Program-made: the position numbers and the translations under genes
Part shown: in pieces, positions 1 through 7,354 of the stretch
How the letters are laid out: every line of letters starts with the position of its first letter
Position numbering within the stretch: position 1 is the stretch's first letter
Notes under the pieces: model-generated
What the model saw: the letters and a program-made list of their open reading frames with translations, nothing else
The model's database searches: none
What the model was told of the DNA's origin: nothing
Source of the DNA: Blastocatellia bacterium
GTDB lineage: Bacteria > Acidobacteriota > Blastocatellia > Chloracidobacteriales > JADJPF01
Reading direction: 5' to 3'
Length of the DNA: 10,815 nt
NCBI GenBank assembly: GCA_016789295.1
Contig: JAEUQL010000087.1
Span: forward strand, 1-10,815

Positions 1-388
1 CAAGCATTCTGACAGCACTGAGGTCGTTTGTGGCTCTTGCCATCAAGTCACCTGTTCTGAACTGGTGGTAGAAAGCTAGTGGAAGTCTCTGAAGATGTTT
101 GTAGTAGTCGTTTCTCAGATCGTTCTCTATGTCTCGCGACATAGCAACAAGTATCATTCTCTGAAGATAGAGAAAAAATCCTTTGACCAGAGCTATAGCT
201 AGCACGATCAAGGCATAGGTCATCAATTTCTCTCTTGTCAATTCTCTCTGCAGTTCGTCTATTGCTCTGCCAACAAACACAGGGGCAGCAAGCCCGACGA
301 CTGCAGACAACAGCACACAGAGGCAGCCATTGAAGAGCTTCACTCTGTATCTTCTGTAGTAGACCATCATTCTTTGGAAATTTGTCAT
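1..388 (-). CDS. ABC exporter permease/ATPase, N-terminal part (partial)
   Basis: Reading the minus strand from ATG at 388 gives 129 codons without a stop, up to the window edge. The product begins MTNFQRMMVYYRRYR and has two hydrophobic segments (about residues 18-40 and 56-76). A charged stretch follows (about 83-129) containing RDIENDLR, LPLAFYHQFRTGDLMARATND. This is the typical first membrane domain and cytoplasmic coupling loop of type I ABC exporters (MsbA/MdlB/LmrA-like half transporters), which move lipids, drugs or peptides across the inner membrane using ATP. The ATPase domain would lie beyond position 1. A GAAAGGG stretch just upstream of the ATG can serve as ribosome binding site. 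A 117-codon minus ORF in another frame (48-401) overlaps it but looks like no known protein. The substrate cannot be told. Confidence 0.9.
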   Translation of the reverse strand, partial: MTNFQRMMVYYRRYRVKLFNGCLCVLLSAVVGLAAPVFVGRAIDELQRELTREKLMTYALIVLAIALVKGFFLYLQRMILVAMSRDIENDLRNDYYKHLQRLPLAFYHQFRTGDLMARATNDLSAVRML

Positions 389-659
389 AACGCCCTTTCA
401 CAATCTAGAACAGCCTCGACCCATTTGGCAATCCGAATAATCCATATACAAGCAGAAGGGCAATACTCTCTTCTAGCACTCTTGCTGACAATAAGTTCTA
501 CATCTGTCGAATAAGTGAATAAAGAAAAATGTTGTCTACTTTTTTCTGGCTGCCAATTTTATTTAAAACTTTGTAAAAACCTTGGCAACCTAAATAAATC
601 TAGTTCCATCTGTTGACCAACTTAAAGTTATGCCCTGTTACGGAAAAAGGAGAAAAAAA
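389..659. promoter_or_regulatory. divergent intergenic region between ABC exporter and VWFA gene
   Basis: About 270 bp between divergent starts, with no credible ORF. It must hold both promoters. An imperfect inverted repeat GGCTGCCAA (548-556) / TTGGCAACC (582-590) flanks an AT-rich 25-bp core and could be an operator. For the VWFA gene the best promoter I can point to is TTGTAA (571-576) with ATAAAT (594-599) at 17-bp spacing. TTGACC at 613-618 is a good -35 by itself but has no good -10 at the right distance. Which promoter is used is not settled by the sequence. Confidence 0.35.
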
Positions 660-2615
660 ATGAAAAGCTTTGTAAAAACTATAATCTCCATAATGATTCT
701 TCTCCCTGCTCTCTGCTCTGCACAACAGAGTACTGTTCGTGTAAACACCAACCTTGTTGAAGTTGATGTTATTGTCACTGATAGTAAGGGAAATTTGGTC
801 AAAAATCTAACTGCAAAAGATTTCGAAGTCTATGAAGATGGTAAACGTCAGACTATAACCAACTTCTCGTATATAGAGACAAACAAGCAGTTTAATAAAG
901 TAAGTCCAACAGTTAACACTAATATAGAACTACTAACTACACCTCTTAATCAAGAGACTGTTGGTATAAAGACAGTGTTAGTCGTTGATGATCTTATGCT
1001 TTCCAGAGAAAGTTCAATTTTTGTTCGCCAAGCATTAAAGAAGTATGTCGATCAAGAGATGAAACCTGGAGAACAAGTTAGCATTATAAAGACCTGTGTT
1101 GGTGGTGTAAATGAGTTTACAAATAATAAAAAGGTTCTACATGAATTGATAGAGAAAGTACACTGGAACCCTCTTGGCCGTGCTGGAGTTTCTGCGGTGG
1201 ACCCGATAGAATTTGTTGCTGAGGAACGGGTTACTCCATCTCAAGACTTTGTAGATTTTGAAAAAGATTTCTACACGGTTTCAACCCTTACAACACTTTA
1301 TAACCTTACAGAAGAACTTAAAAAATTTGCTGGAAAAAAGGCTGTAGTGATTCTCTCCGATGGTTTTGACATAGCAGACGCAAATACTCTAAGAACTAGA
1401 GATACATACAGAAGACTTATATCTGCAGCAAATAAAAACTCTGTCTCTTTCTATTCTATTGATGCTCGTGGAGTACAGACACTAAGTTTGAAGGCAGAAG
1501 ATGATACTGGACAGCTTGCGTTAGCTTCTACTGGTGTTGGATTTGATCTTAAAAGCCAAAACTCTTTAGACATTTTTAGACAGCGTAGCCAGGCTTTCCA
1601 GAGCAAACAAGATGGTTTAATAGCTTTGGCCAACGCTACTGGCGGATTTGCTATTAGAAACAATAATGACTTATCTGGTGGACTGCACGAAGTGATGAAA
1701 GATCTAAGAAGCTACTATCTGATAGCCTACTCTCCTGACAAAGAGCCTACGGCTACTGGAACTTTCCGCAGCATCAAGGTAAGAGCAAAACGCTCTGGCC
1801 TGCAGATCAGACACCGTACTGGTTATCTTGAGGCAGCCGAAGATATAAACCCTACCTCCTCAGACATAAACATCAAACTCAATAACCACTTCTCTCATAG
1901 CAACAATACTAGTCACCTAGACTCACTCATAACTATTGATCCACAAAACTTGTCGTTTGCTGAAACACAAGATCAATTAACGGCTGGGCTACTGATAGGA
2001 TTAGAAGTTGTGGATAGTCGTGGAGAAATAGTAGAAAGAGTAGCTAGAAACATTGACCTCAAGCTTACCCAAGCAGAGTACCAAGAAGCAAAAGAGAAAG
2101 GCTTTGTATTTCCTTTACAAACCTCTATATCCAAACCTGGTTTCTATCAAACCAGAGGGTATGTCAAAGAGAAAGAGACAGGGAAAGTAGCAAGAGTCAG
2201 CCAGTCTATACAGATCCCAGATCTAACAAAAGACGGTCTTACAATGTCAGGACTTACTATATTTTCTGGCAATGGAGCACCATCCATCAGCAGAAAGTTT
2301 AAGATTGGTGAAGAGATTGAGATTAAATATGAACTCTACAACCAGAAAGCAGCGTCAGAAGAGGTCAAGCTTAAAACCCAAATGCTCCTCTACCATAATG
2401 GTGAACTGGTCTACACTGAACCTTCTGAGACAGTAGAATTACAGGTAACAGATACCCAGAAGATTCCTCTTTCCAAGAAAATAAAGCTTGGAAAGAAGAT
2501 GGTAACCGGAACTTACCTTATCCAAATAGTTGCCAAAGATGAAAAGTCTATATCGCTAGACACAGCACCAACTACCCAATCCATAGAGATTGAAGTCACT
2601 GACGAAACCAGATAG
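660..2615 (+). CDS. secreted VWFA-related acidobacterial-type domain protein
   Basis: A 651-residue exported protein. I chose ATG 660 over the in-frame ATG 630. It has a near-ideal ribosome site (AAGGAGA at 647-653, 7 nt spacing), and the protein then starts with a clean signal peptide (MKSFVKTIISIMILLPALCSA, cleavage probably after A21). Segments: beta-rich N-terminal part (about 26-72, VNTNLVEVDVIVTDSKG, then DFEVYEDGKRQTITNF); VWFA-like fold about 104-270 with VLVVDDLMLS in place of the metal site, then AVVILSDGFD near 228-237 and FYSID; then YYLIAYSPD (about 352-360) and IRHRTGYL. This order is the signature of the TIGR03436 family, which is strongly expanded in Acidobacteriota. The canonical DxSxS metal site is degenerate, as I recall it usually is in this family. 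A beta-rich C-terminal part of about 250 residues follows. Partner and function are unknown; a periplasmic or surface adhesion role is only a guess. Confidence 0.9.
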   Translation: MKSFVKTIISIMILLPALCSAQQSTVRVNTNLVEVDVIVTDSKGNLVKNLTAKDFEVYEDGKRQTITNFSYIETNKQFNKVSPTVNTNIELLTTPLNQETVGIKTVLVVDDLMLSRESSIFVRQALKKYVDQEMKPGEQVSIIKTCVGGVNEFTNNKKVLHELIEKVHWNPLGRAGVSAVDPIEFVAEERVTPSQDFVDFEKDFYTVSTLTTLYNLTEELKKFAGKKAVVILSDGFDIADANTLRTRDTYRRLISAANKNSVSFYSIDARGVQTLSLKAEDDTGQLALASTGVGFDLKSQNSLDIFRQRSQAFQSKQDGLIALANATGGFAIRNNNDLSGGLHEVMKDLRSYYLIAYSPDKEPTATGTFRSIKVRAKRSGLQIRHRTGYLEAAEDINPTSSDINIKLNNHFSHSNNTSHLDSLITIDPQNLSFAETQDQLTAGLLIGLEVVDSRGEIVERVARNIDLKLTQAEYQEAKEKGFVFPLQTSISKPGFYQTRGYVKEKETGKVARVSQSIQIPDLTKDGLTMSGLTIFSGNGAPSISRKFKIGEEIEIKYELYNQKAASEEVKLKTQMLLYHNGELVYTEPSETVELQVTDTQKIPLSKKIKLGKKMVTGTYLIQIVAKDEKSISLDTAPTTQSIEIEVTDETR

Positions 2616-2626
2616 TTTATCCAAGT

Positions 2627-2651
2627 TACAGGCACAAAGTTTGTGCCTGTA
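2627..2651. terminator. hairpin between convergent VWFA and HU genes
   Basis: A perfect 12-bp inverted repeat, TACAGGCACAAA (2627-2638) and TTTGTGCCTGTA (2640-2651), with one central base; in RNA the tip opens to a small loop. It lies 11 nt after the VWFA stop. No T-tract follows directly on either strand, so it may act as an mRNA 3'-end stabiliser or need extra elements. A smaller AACC/GGTT stem followed by TTT is at about 2672-2686. An 8-bp repeat pair TTATCCAA (2617-2624) / TTGGATAA (2726-2733) brackets the whole spacer. It probably serves both converging transcripts. Confidence 0.6.
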
Positions 2652-2738
2652 GCTATCCTAAAGCAAGCTTTAACCAAGGTTTTTAGTCTATGGACTTTTT
2701 AATATCACTTCTTCCGTTTAGAGAGTTGGATAAGCTAT

Positions 2739-3026
2739 TTACACCTCCTCTGACTTGGCCAACAAGCTCTTTAGTTCTTTACCCAGCTTGAAGTAGGTAA
2801 CACGTTTCGGTGGGATTTCAACCGATTGTCCTGTTTTTGGATTTCGACCACGCCTAGCCCGACGCTCCCGTTGACGGAAAGTGCCAAAACCTCGAAGTTC
2901 TATCTCATCTCCATTCTTTAGTGAATCGATCATTGCTTGGAAGATCTCGTTTACTATTGCCTCAGCATCCTTGATTGTTAACTCTGCTGCACGAGCTACT
3001 TCCTGAATAAGATCTGCTTTTGTCAT
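2739..3026 (-). CDS. HU/IHF-family DNA-binding protein
   Basis: A 95-residue protein of typical family length. It is a dimeric nucleoid protein that bends DNA and takes part in chromosome compaction, replication and recombination. The N-terminal helices (MTKADLIQEVARAAELT, about 1-38) are followed by IELRGFGTF (about 42-50, the hallmark beta-turn). The DNA-binding arm is very basic (RQRERRARRGRNPKTG, about 51-66) and contains the RNPKTG tip with the intercalating proline at about 63. The C-terminal helix ends LGKELKSLLAKSEEV. ATG 3026 has a strong site (GAGGAG, 8 nt away). The RNPKTG tip and basic arm fit an HU or IHF-beta-like copy; I cannot tell the two apart from this alone. It is transcribed alone, converging on the VWFA gene, with a 17-bp tandem repeat and a dyad upstream. 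Confidence 0.95.
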   Translation of the reverse strand: MTKADLIQEVARAAELTIKDAEAIVNEIFQAMIDSLKNGDEIELRGFGTFRQRERRARRGRNPKTGQSVEIPPKRVTYFKLGKELKSLLAKSEEV

Positions 3027-3088
3027 TATTCAGTCTCCTCTTTTGAACTTACATACTGAATTTAGGTACTACCTTGGATCTAGCTTGG

Positions 3089-3122
3089 GTCGATTGCCCA
3101 CCAAAGTCGACTGCCCACCAAA
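3089..3122. repeat. 17-bp tandem repeat upstream of HU gene
   Basis: Two directly adjacent copies, GTCGATTGCCCACCAAA (3089-3105) and GTCGACTGCCCACCAAA (3106-3122), differ at one base. They lie 63-96 nt upstream of the HU start, in the only non-coding region between two genes transcribed in the same direction. The position suits a protein-binding site in the HU promoter, but that is inference. Confidence 0.8.
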
Positions 3123-3158
3123 ATTGCTTTAACTGCTGTAAGCAATGGATTTCCCATT
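3123..3158. promoter_or_regulatory. overlapping dyads upstream of HU gene
   Basis: ATTGCTT (3123-3129) and AAGCAAT (3140-3146) form a 7-bp inverted repeat with a 10-nt spacer. A second, overlapping one is AATGG (3144-3148) / CCATT (3154-3158). They directly follow the 17-bp tandem repeat. They could be operator half-sites or a weak hairpin at the 3' end of the upstream minus-strand gene. No proper T-tract follows the stems, so I do not call a terminator. Confidence 0.35.
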
Positions 3159-3250
3159 TTAACAGGAGTTTTGAAAAAAAAGAAAGTTTTTCCTGAACTG
3201 CAAACCGTTTCCTTCTAGCAAGAGAATAAGTTAGCCATTATAAAAGGATT

Positions 3251-3874
3251 TTAGGCCGTTAAAGCAGTGATCAACTCTTCAACAGATTTTGCAGTAAAAG
3301 GTCTACTACCTTCTTCGTAAAGCCATCTTACAGAATCTTTCACTGCCAAACCTTCCTCAAGAGCAGTAATACTCATTACAAGAAAGAGTCGTGCTACAAG
3401 CTCTGGGTGCTTTTTGTCTGTACGATGCAGTCTCCATATCTGTGCTCCAGCAATAGCTCCAGATTCACGAAATATGGGAAGATATTGACCTTCAATAGAC
3501 TCGGCCAGAGCGATGTCTATGACAAGTGCAGGTTTGAAACCCAGGTTATAGTCGATCTCCATACGGCTTCCACAAGCGTCTCTCAACTGAAACCTGAATG
3601 TAACGTCGTGTGTCACATTGTAAGTCAGTACAGAGTCACGTTTTTTCGAAAAAAACCTTTGCCAGAAACTTTTGCCATCAACGTTGTCTATTTTGCTGCA
3701 CAAAGCGTCAATCTTTTGAGAAAAAAGCTGGAGAAGATCTGCTGAACCTTCACTCCTGGCTTTTTCTGCCAGCTTTACAATACGACCAGAACGCTCACCC
3801 AATCTTTCAGCACGTTGTTTTAAGGCAATCTTTTCTGCTATCTCACTTGCAACCTTGTCAGTCCACTCTTCCAT
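3251..3874 (-). CDS. hypothetical cytoplasmic protein
   Basis: A 207-residue protein that I do not recognise. The open frame extends 5 codons further to a TTG (3889), but ATG 3874 is preceded by AAGAGG with 5 nt spacing, so I take the ATG. Residues 1-65 are predicted helical and charged (MEEWTDKVASEIAEKIALKQ; possible coiled coil). Then comes a basic patch WQRFFSKKRD (about 71-80), beta-like VLTYNVTHDVTFRFQLRD (about 82-99), MEIDYNLGFKPALVIDIALAE (about 105-125), and a helical C-terminus ending VEELITALTA. There is no signal peptide, membrane segment or Cys/His metal cluster. It is divergent from the next gene with about 105 bp between starts, so the two may share regulation. Confidence 0.75.
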   Translation of the reverse strand: MEEWTDKVASEIAEKIALKQRAERLGERSGRIVKLAEKARSEGSADLLQLFSQKIDALCSKIDNVDGKSFWQRFFSKKRDSVLTYNVTHDVTFRFQLRDACGSRMEIDYNLGFKPALVIDIALAESIEGQYLPIFRESGAIAGAQIWRLHRTDKKHPELVARLFLVMSITALEEGLAVKDSVRWLYEEGSRPFTAKSVEELITALTA

Positions 3875-3979
3875 AAATGCCTCTTGCAAGAAAGCACAGC
3901 TACTTTCTAAAATCGATGCTACAATTTATCTCCCAACTCTAACAAAATCAAATCTTAACAGTTTACATGAAGAGGTCAA

Positions 3980-5503
3980 ATGTCTGTAAACCTGGATGAA
4001 AAGTTCAGATCCTTAGCAGTTCAATTTAAGCAACTGCACCATGCTCAAGAAGTACTTTCAAAACTTGGCCATATGCCAACAGGATTATCCCCTATAGAAA
4101 CAAAGATTTTTAGTGCACTTAAAACTCTAAAGCCAATGATTGCAGAAGCTAACCCATTGGCTCTAACTGCAAAAATAACTGCAATTGAAACTCAATTGAA
4201 AGAATACAGTGACTGGATAGACCAAAGCAACGCTACCTTGACCCCTTATGACATACGCCAATACATAAAACAGCAAATATTGGAACAGACCGATTTTAAG
4301 CACCTTGCAAAGTACCTGGTCACGAAAAAGTCAAGCAGCAGCGATGAACGGGGTAAAATAGAACTGGTTATTTCTGAGCTGTTTAGACATAGTAACAGTG
4401 AAGAACGAGAAGAGCTTCTTGCTGAGCTATTTCCAGAACCACCAAACCTTACCGCGATTGCAGAAAAGAGTATCACGGAGATATCAAAGCTAACTTCACA
4501 TATAGAATCTATTCAAGAGTTTCCAGAATTGATAGATGGAGATTTTGTTACAGCTTCACGCCGACTTAAGCTTACACTTGCAGATGCAATATGGCACCCA
4601 AAAGCCCTTTCATATGTTGTTAATCTAAATTTTGTTCTAGAGACAGCTTTTTCTAAACTTTTTGCCAAAGAACGACAGTTCATAGCCGAAGCTTGTCACA
4701 CACTCAAAATCAATGGAATCAACTACATAGGCAAGCTGGGTGAAAGCGGAGTCCTTAAAGTAGAAGCAGCAGCCAGACTTTCAGAACGCGCCGATGGGCT
4801 ACTAGACCAGAATTATCAGACTAATGTACAGCATTTACAACAATTAGCAAAGATTAGTCATTGGCTACGTCAAGCATTAGAAACATTAGCACAACAGAAT
4901 AGACCTACACAAAACCAACAATCCAAAGATCAAAAAGTCAAACAACAAATAAAGTCACCTAACGCTCAAAGAGACTCTGTTATCAGTCCTATCTCTACTG
5001 TAATTGACTATCCAGACATAGAAGCAATGGAGAAACAGCTAGACAATCGCATAGAAGAGATGGCACGCATTCTTAAATCTAGAGCACGAAGATCGGGCAT
5101 GGAAGTACTGCAGCTCAAGAGAACAGTTTTACTACTAGCAGCTTGGGAGATAGAAGCAATGCTATCACTTGCAACAGATGTAAACTCTAACAACCGTAAG
5201 ACTTGCTTTGATCGCTTACGCCGCGCCATCGCTCTCATTGCAGAAATGCAGGAAAGTAGTGCAGTGATGGGAGAAGGCAGACGCTACCTCTCATCAAACT
5301 ACCACTACAGTCTTCCAGCTACTGTCTATTTTTTGGAACAGGCTAAGCGCGAGCAAGGCGAACTGGAAACGCTTAGCCAAACAATTCGCCGAAAGGGTGA
5401 AATAGAGATGGCTATCAACCTACTTGCAACGCGCAACAAACTTAAAGAAGCGTGCCAGAAGATGCTTGGCCAATTGAAAGACTCAGGATTGGATGTAGAT
5501 TAG
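3980..5503 (+). CDS. hypothetical helical protein, 507 residues
   Basis: I do not recognise a family. The protein is almost entirely predicted alpha-helical and cytoplasmic, with no signal peptide or membrane segment. Residues 1-305 form one helical region. A polar Gln/Lys/Asn-rich linker covers about 307-340 (QNRPTQNQQSKDQKVKQQ). A second helical region of about 165 residues follows, with coiled-coil-like stretches (EAMEKQLDNRIEEMARILKS; LETLSQTIRRKGEIEMAINL). Two helical blocks joined by a flexible linker suggest a scaffold or structural role, but that is inference only. The ATG at 3980 follows AGAGG (3971-3975). The 3' end overlaps the convergent KhpA-like gene by 4 nt (5500-5503), leaving no room for a terminator between them. 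Confidence 0.8.
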   Translation: MSVNLDEKFRSLAVQFKQLHHAQEVLSKLGHMPTGLSPIETKIFSALKTLKPMIAEANPLALTAKITAIETQLKEYSDWIDQSNATLTPYDIRQYIKQQILEQTDFKHLAKYLVTKKSSSSDERGKIELVISELFRHSNSEEREELLAELFPEPPNLTAIAEKSITEISKLTSHIESIQEFPELIDGDFVTASRRLKLTLADAIWHPKALSYVVNLNFVLETAFSKLFAKERQFIAEACHTLKINGINYIGKLGESGVLKVEAAARLSERADGLLDQNYQTNVQHLQQLAKISHWLRQALETLAQQNRPTQNQQSKDQKVKQQIKSPNAQRDSVISPISTVIDYPDIEAMEKQLDNRIEEMARILKSRARRSGMEVLQLKRTVLLLAAWEIEAMLSLATDVNSNNRKTCFDRLRRAIALIAEMQESSAVMGEGRRYLSSNYHYSLPATVYFLEQAKREQGELETLSQTIRRKGEIEMAINLLATRNKLKEACQKMLGQLKDSGLDVD

Positions 5504-5850
5504 TCCTCAACTATATCTACAACTGCTTCAAAGTTACTTTTACTAGCGGCAATGCGTAGTACCGATCTGATACAACCTATAGTCTTGCCCCCTCTGCCAA
5601 GGATCTTGCCCATATCGCTACGTGCCACTTTAACATCAAAGCAGATCTTGCCTGCCTTTTCGTGCTCTATCACTTGAACTTCACTAGGATTGTCTACAAG
5701 ACCGTAAACCAGATATTCCAGTAGGTTTTTCATCTGAGCTGCACTGGCCGCATAATCCCTATGCTCCCTGTCATGAGCACGGTGGTGATGGTGCTCTCTA
5801 TATTTTCCGTGAAATGGTCTTGTACCAGGTCTTCCTCTTCTCATATTCAT
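5500..5850 (-). CDS. khpA: KhpA-like KH-domain RNA-binding protein with basic N-terminal extension
   Basis: A 116-residue protein. Residues 40-116 are a single small KH domain of the KhpA (YlqC) type: MKNLLEYLVYGLVDNPSEVQ, then ARSDMGKILGRGGKTIGCIR with the RNA-binding GxxG loop as GRGG (85-88), and the end FEAVVDIVED. KhpA, alone or with KhpB/Jag, binds RNA and affects cell division and envelope growth in Firmicutes. Usual length is about 75-85 residues, which matches the part from M40. The extra 39 residues are rich in Arg and His (HHHH at 20-23) and look disordered and RNA-binding. ATG 5850 has GAGGG 9 nt upstream, while ATG at M40 has no visible ribosome site, which favours the long form. 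In many bacteria khpA sits beside rpsP/rimM; here it stands alone. Confidence 0.88.
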   Translation of the reverse strand: MNMRRGRPGTRPFHGKYREHHHHRAHDREHRDYAASAAQMKNLLEYLVYGLVDNPSEVQVIEHEKAGKICFDVKVARSDMGKILGRGGKTIGCIRSVLRIAASKSNFEAVVDIVED

Positions 5851-5893
5851 ATTTTTTTACCCTCAGCATGTATAACTACTCATATGCAATACT

Positions 5894-5927
5894 CTATTTC
5901 TACAATATCTCTACTTCTATAATATCT
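5894..5927. repeat. 17-bp tandem repeat upstream of KhpA-like gene
   Basis: CTATTTCTACAATATCT (5894-5910) and CTACTTCTATAATATCT (5911-5927) are adjacent and match at 15 of 17 positions. A degenerate third copy may lie at about 5876-5893 (CTACTCATATGCAATACT). It sits 44-77 nt upstream of the gene start, in AT-rich DNA where the promoter should be. A regulator site and chance slippage in AT-rich DNA are both possible. Confidence 0.65.
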
Positions 5928-6057
5928 TTTTCTGTTCTAACATGAACAGCAGCTACATACCTATTTAACAAACTATTAAAAATTGGCAGTCTGAATAGAT
6001 AATATTTTACTACATTACAAATAAAACCAAATTCTGTCAGCATATATCTGCAGATCT

Positions 6058-7110
6058 TCAAATCTTTAACTCACCAAAGTTGACGCTACAACGAGTGAAG
6101 GTTGGAGAAAGCATTGGAGCCAGCCACGAACTTGTAAGCTCAGAAGATGGGAAGAAGTTTGGCAAACCTAACTGATCTTCTCCTGCAACCAGTTTCTCTT
6201 TTATCATAGAGTTGTACTGCTCGGCTGTATATTCTATTGTGTTTGCATTCAGTATGACTTCAACATTCCAAGTCTTTGCATATCTGCGCAAGCCAGCAAT
6301 GGCACTTTTTTCTGGACAGTAGCTATCAACACTTATCCCGTTCTCACTTGTTACCAAAACTCCTTCAGGAGTGTTTAGCACAAGTGACATATTTCCTGCT
6401 GTATGTCCTGGCGTCTGCAATAGAGCGACTCCATCACCAAGCATCAAGTCGTTTTCTACTAATACTTGCCTCTCTGCCACAACCCCATCCAACGCACCAG
6501 GAACATACCATGGACGTTGCAGTGGATGGAGATTTTTCATCGACTCTACTTCAGCACGGTGAAAGAGAAATTTAGCTTTTGGAAAGCGTGGCGGCCTTGC
6601 ATTGACTCCTACGGTTCCCATCAAGTTTTTTAGATCTTGAACGTGTAAATGATCGAAAGCAATGTAGTCTATCTTATCAACTACTACACCTAACTCTTGC
6701 AGATGTTCATCAATTGTCTTGAACTTCTTTGTAAGAAGATTGTCCACCAAGAATTTGCCATATTTCTTCAGTTGCGCTTGAAAGTAAGGAGCTGTCTCTG
6801 ATGCTCTGTAGTCAGTAGGATTCATCAAAAGGGTTTTTAATTCACCTAATTGTGTAAACTGCACCAAAAGTGCTCTGTTTGTCATCATGACGTAAGGGGC
6901 TGGTGATATTGCTGCCTGCCATAAACCAAATCTTGTTGGGTAAGGAAACGTGATCAGATCGAGCGTCCTTAAACTCTTCACCGTAGGTCCAGAACGAAAT
7001 CGCTCATGGAACAGCCGTGCTGCAGTGCGTGTCAAATCTAGCTTTGCACCCATTGAGTAAGTAGCACCCGCATCTGAAAAGTTCTCTATATTCGTAAAAA
7101 CTTCTACCAT
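6058..7110 (-). CDS. divergent metallo-beta-lactamase-fold protein
   Basis: 350 residues, no signal peptide. The centre shows the MBL-fold layout: DYIAFDHLHVQDLKNLMG (148-165) at the first metal motif, TPGHTAGNMSLVL (233-245) at the third-histidine motif, and GVLVTSENGIS (250-260) where the bridging Asp normally sits. The canonical HxHxDH is here H154-L-H156-V-Q-D-L, so the Asp-His pair is not in place. H236 is kept, the bridging Asp is E256/N257, and the last His is not seen (ILNANTIEY). The N-terminal 130 residues carry no motif I recognise. The fold is well supported; hydrolase activity is doubtful, or it uses a different metal site. ATG 7110 has a poor ribosome site (AAGG only 2 nt away), so the start is less certain. 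The upstream leader carries an intrinsic-terminator-like hairpin (7165-7202). Confidence 0.8.
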   Translation of the reverse strand: MVEVFTNIENFSDAGATYSMGAKLDLTRTAARLFHERFRSGPTVKSLRTLDLITFPYPTRFGLWQAAISPAPYVMMTNRALLVQFTQLGELKTLLMNPTDYRASETAPYFQAQLKKYGKFLVDNLLTKKFKTIDEHLQELGVVVDKIDYIAFDHLHVQDLKNLMGTVGVNARPPRFPKAKFLFHRAEVESMKNLHPLQRPWYVPGALDGVVAERQVLVENDLMLGDGVALLQTPGHTAGNMSLVLNTPEGVLVTSENGISVDSYCPEKSAIAGLRRYAKTWNVEVILNANTIEYTAEQYNSMIKEKLVAGEDQLGLPNFFPSSELTSSWLAPMLSPTFTRCSVNFGELKI

Positions 7111-7164
7111 AACCTTATCTCTAAAGTCTGCTCCTGACAGAATGACTTGACCACAAAGGTGTAG

Positions 7165-7202
7165 AAAAAAAAACAGGATCGACTCACTTTTGAATCAATC
7201 CC
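7165..7202 (-). terminator. intrinsic terminator / possible attenuator in leader of MBL-fold gene
   Basis: Read on the minus strand, GGGATTGATTC (7202-7192), a 6-nt loop, and GAGTCGATCCT (7185-7175) form an 11-bp stem including three G-U pairs. One G and nine Ts follow (7173-7165). This is a textbook Rho-independent terminator shape. It lies 55-92 nt before the ATG of the MBL-fold gene, in the sense direction. It therefore ends either an unseen upstream minus transcript or, conditionally, the gene's own leader. A small stem TAGGG/CCCTA (7230-7247) lies just upstream of it in the same transcript direction. Confidence 0.65.
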
Positions 7203-7354
7203 GCCGAGAATAGCTATGTTCGAGCTTATTAGGGTAAACCTGCCCTACCTACAGCAACATTGATGCCAAAGTTTCTACACAAACTATTGAATTGAAAATA
7301 GAAGACTTATACAAAATTGGCAACTGGCCTCTTTAGAAAAATTGTTACCAAAAG

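Noticed and set aside
48..401. 117-codon minus-strand ORF
   Set aside because: Its product has a Cys/Arg/Ser-rich shadow composition. Another minus frame over the same bases (from ATG 388) gives a clear ABC exporter membrane domain.
630..659. Earlier in-frame ATG for the VWFA-related protein
   Set aside because: It would put MPCYGKRRKK before the signal peptide and has no ribosome site, while ATG 660 has AAGGAGA at ideal spacing.
3089..3122. CRISPR-like repeat
   Set aside because: Only two adjacent copies with no spacer between them; no cas genes in the window.
3159..3194. Possible terminator with T8 on the minus strand after the 3251-3874 gene
   Set aside because: The T-run (3174-3181) is not preceded by a GC-containing stem. 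The CAGGA/TCCTG arms enclose the T-run instead of preceding it.
3407..3876. Two plus-strand ORFs of 112 and 88 codons opposite the 207-residue gene
   Set aside because: Shadow frames without ribosome sites or recognisable motifs, covered by a better minus-strand gene.
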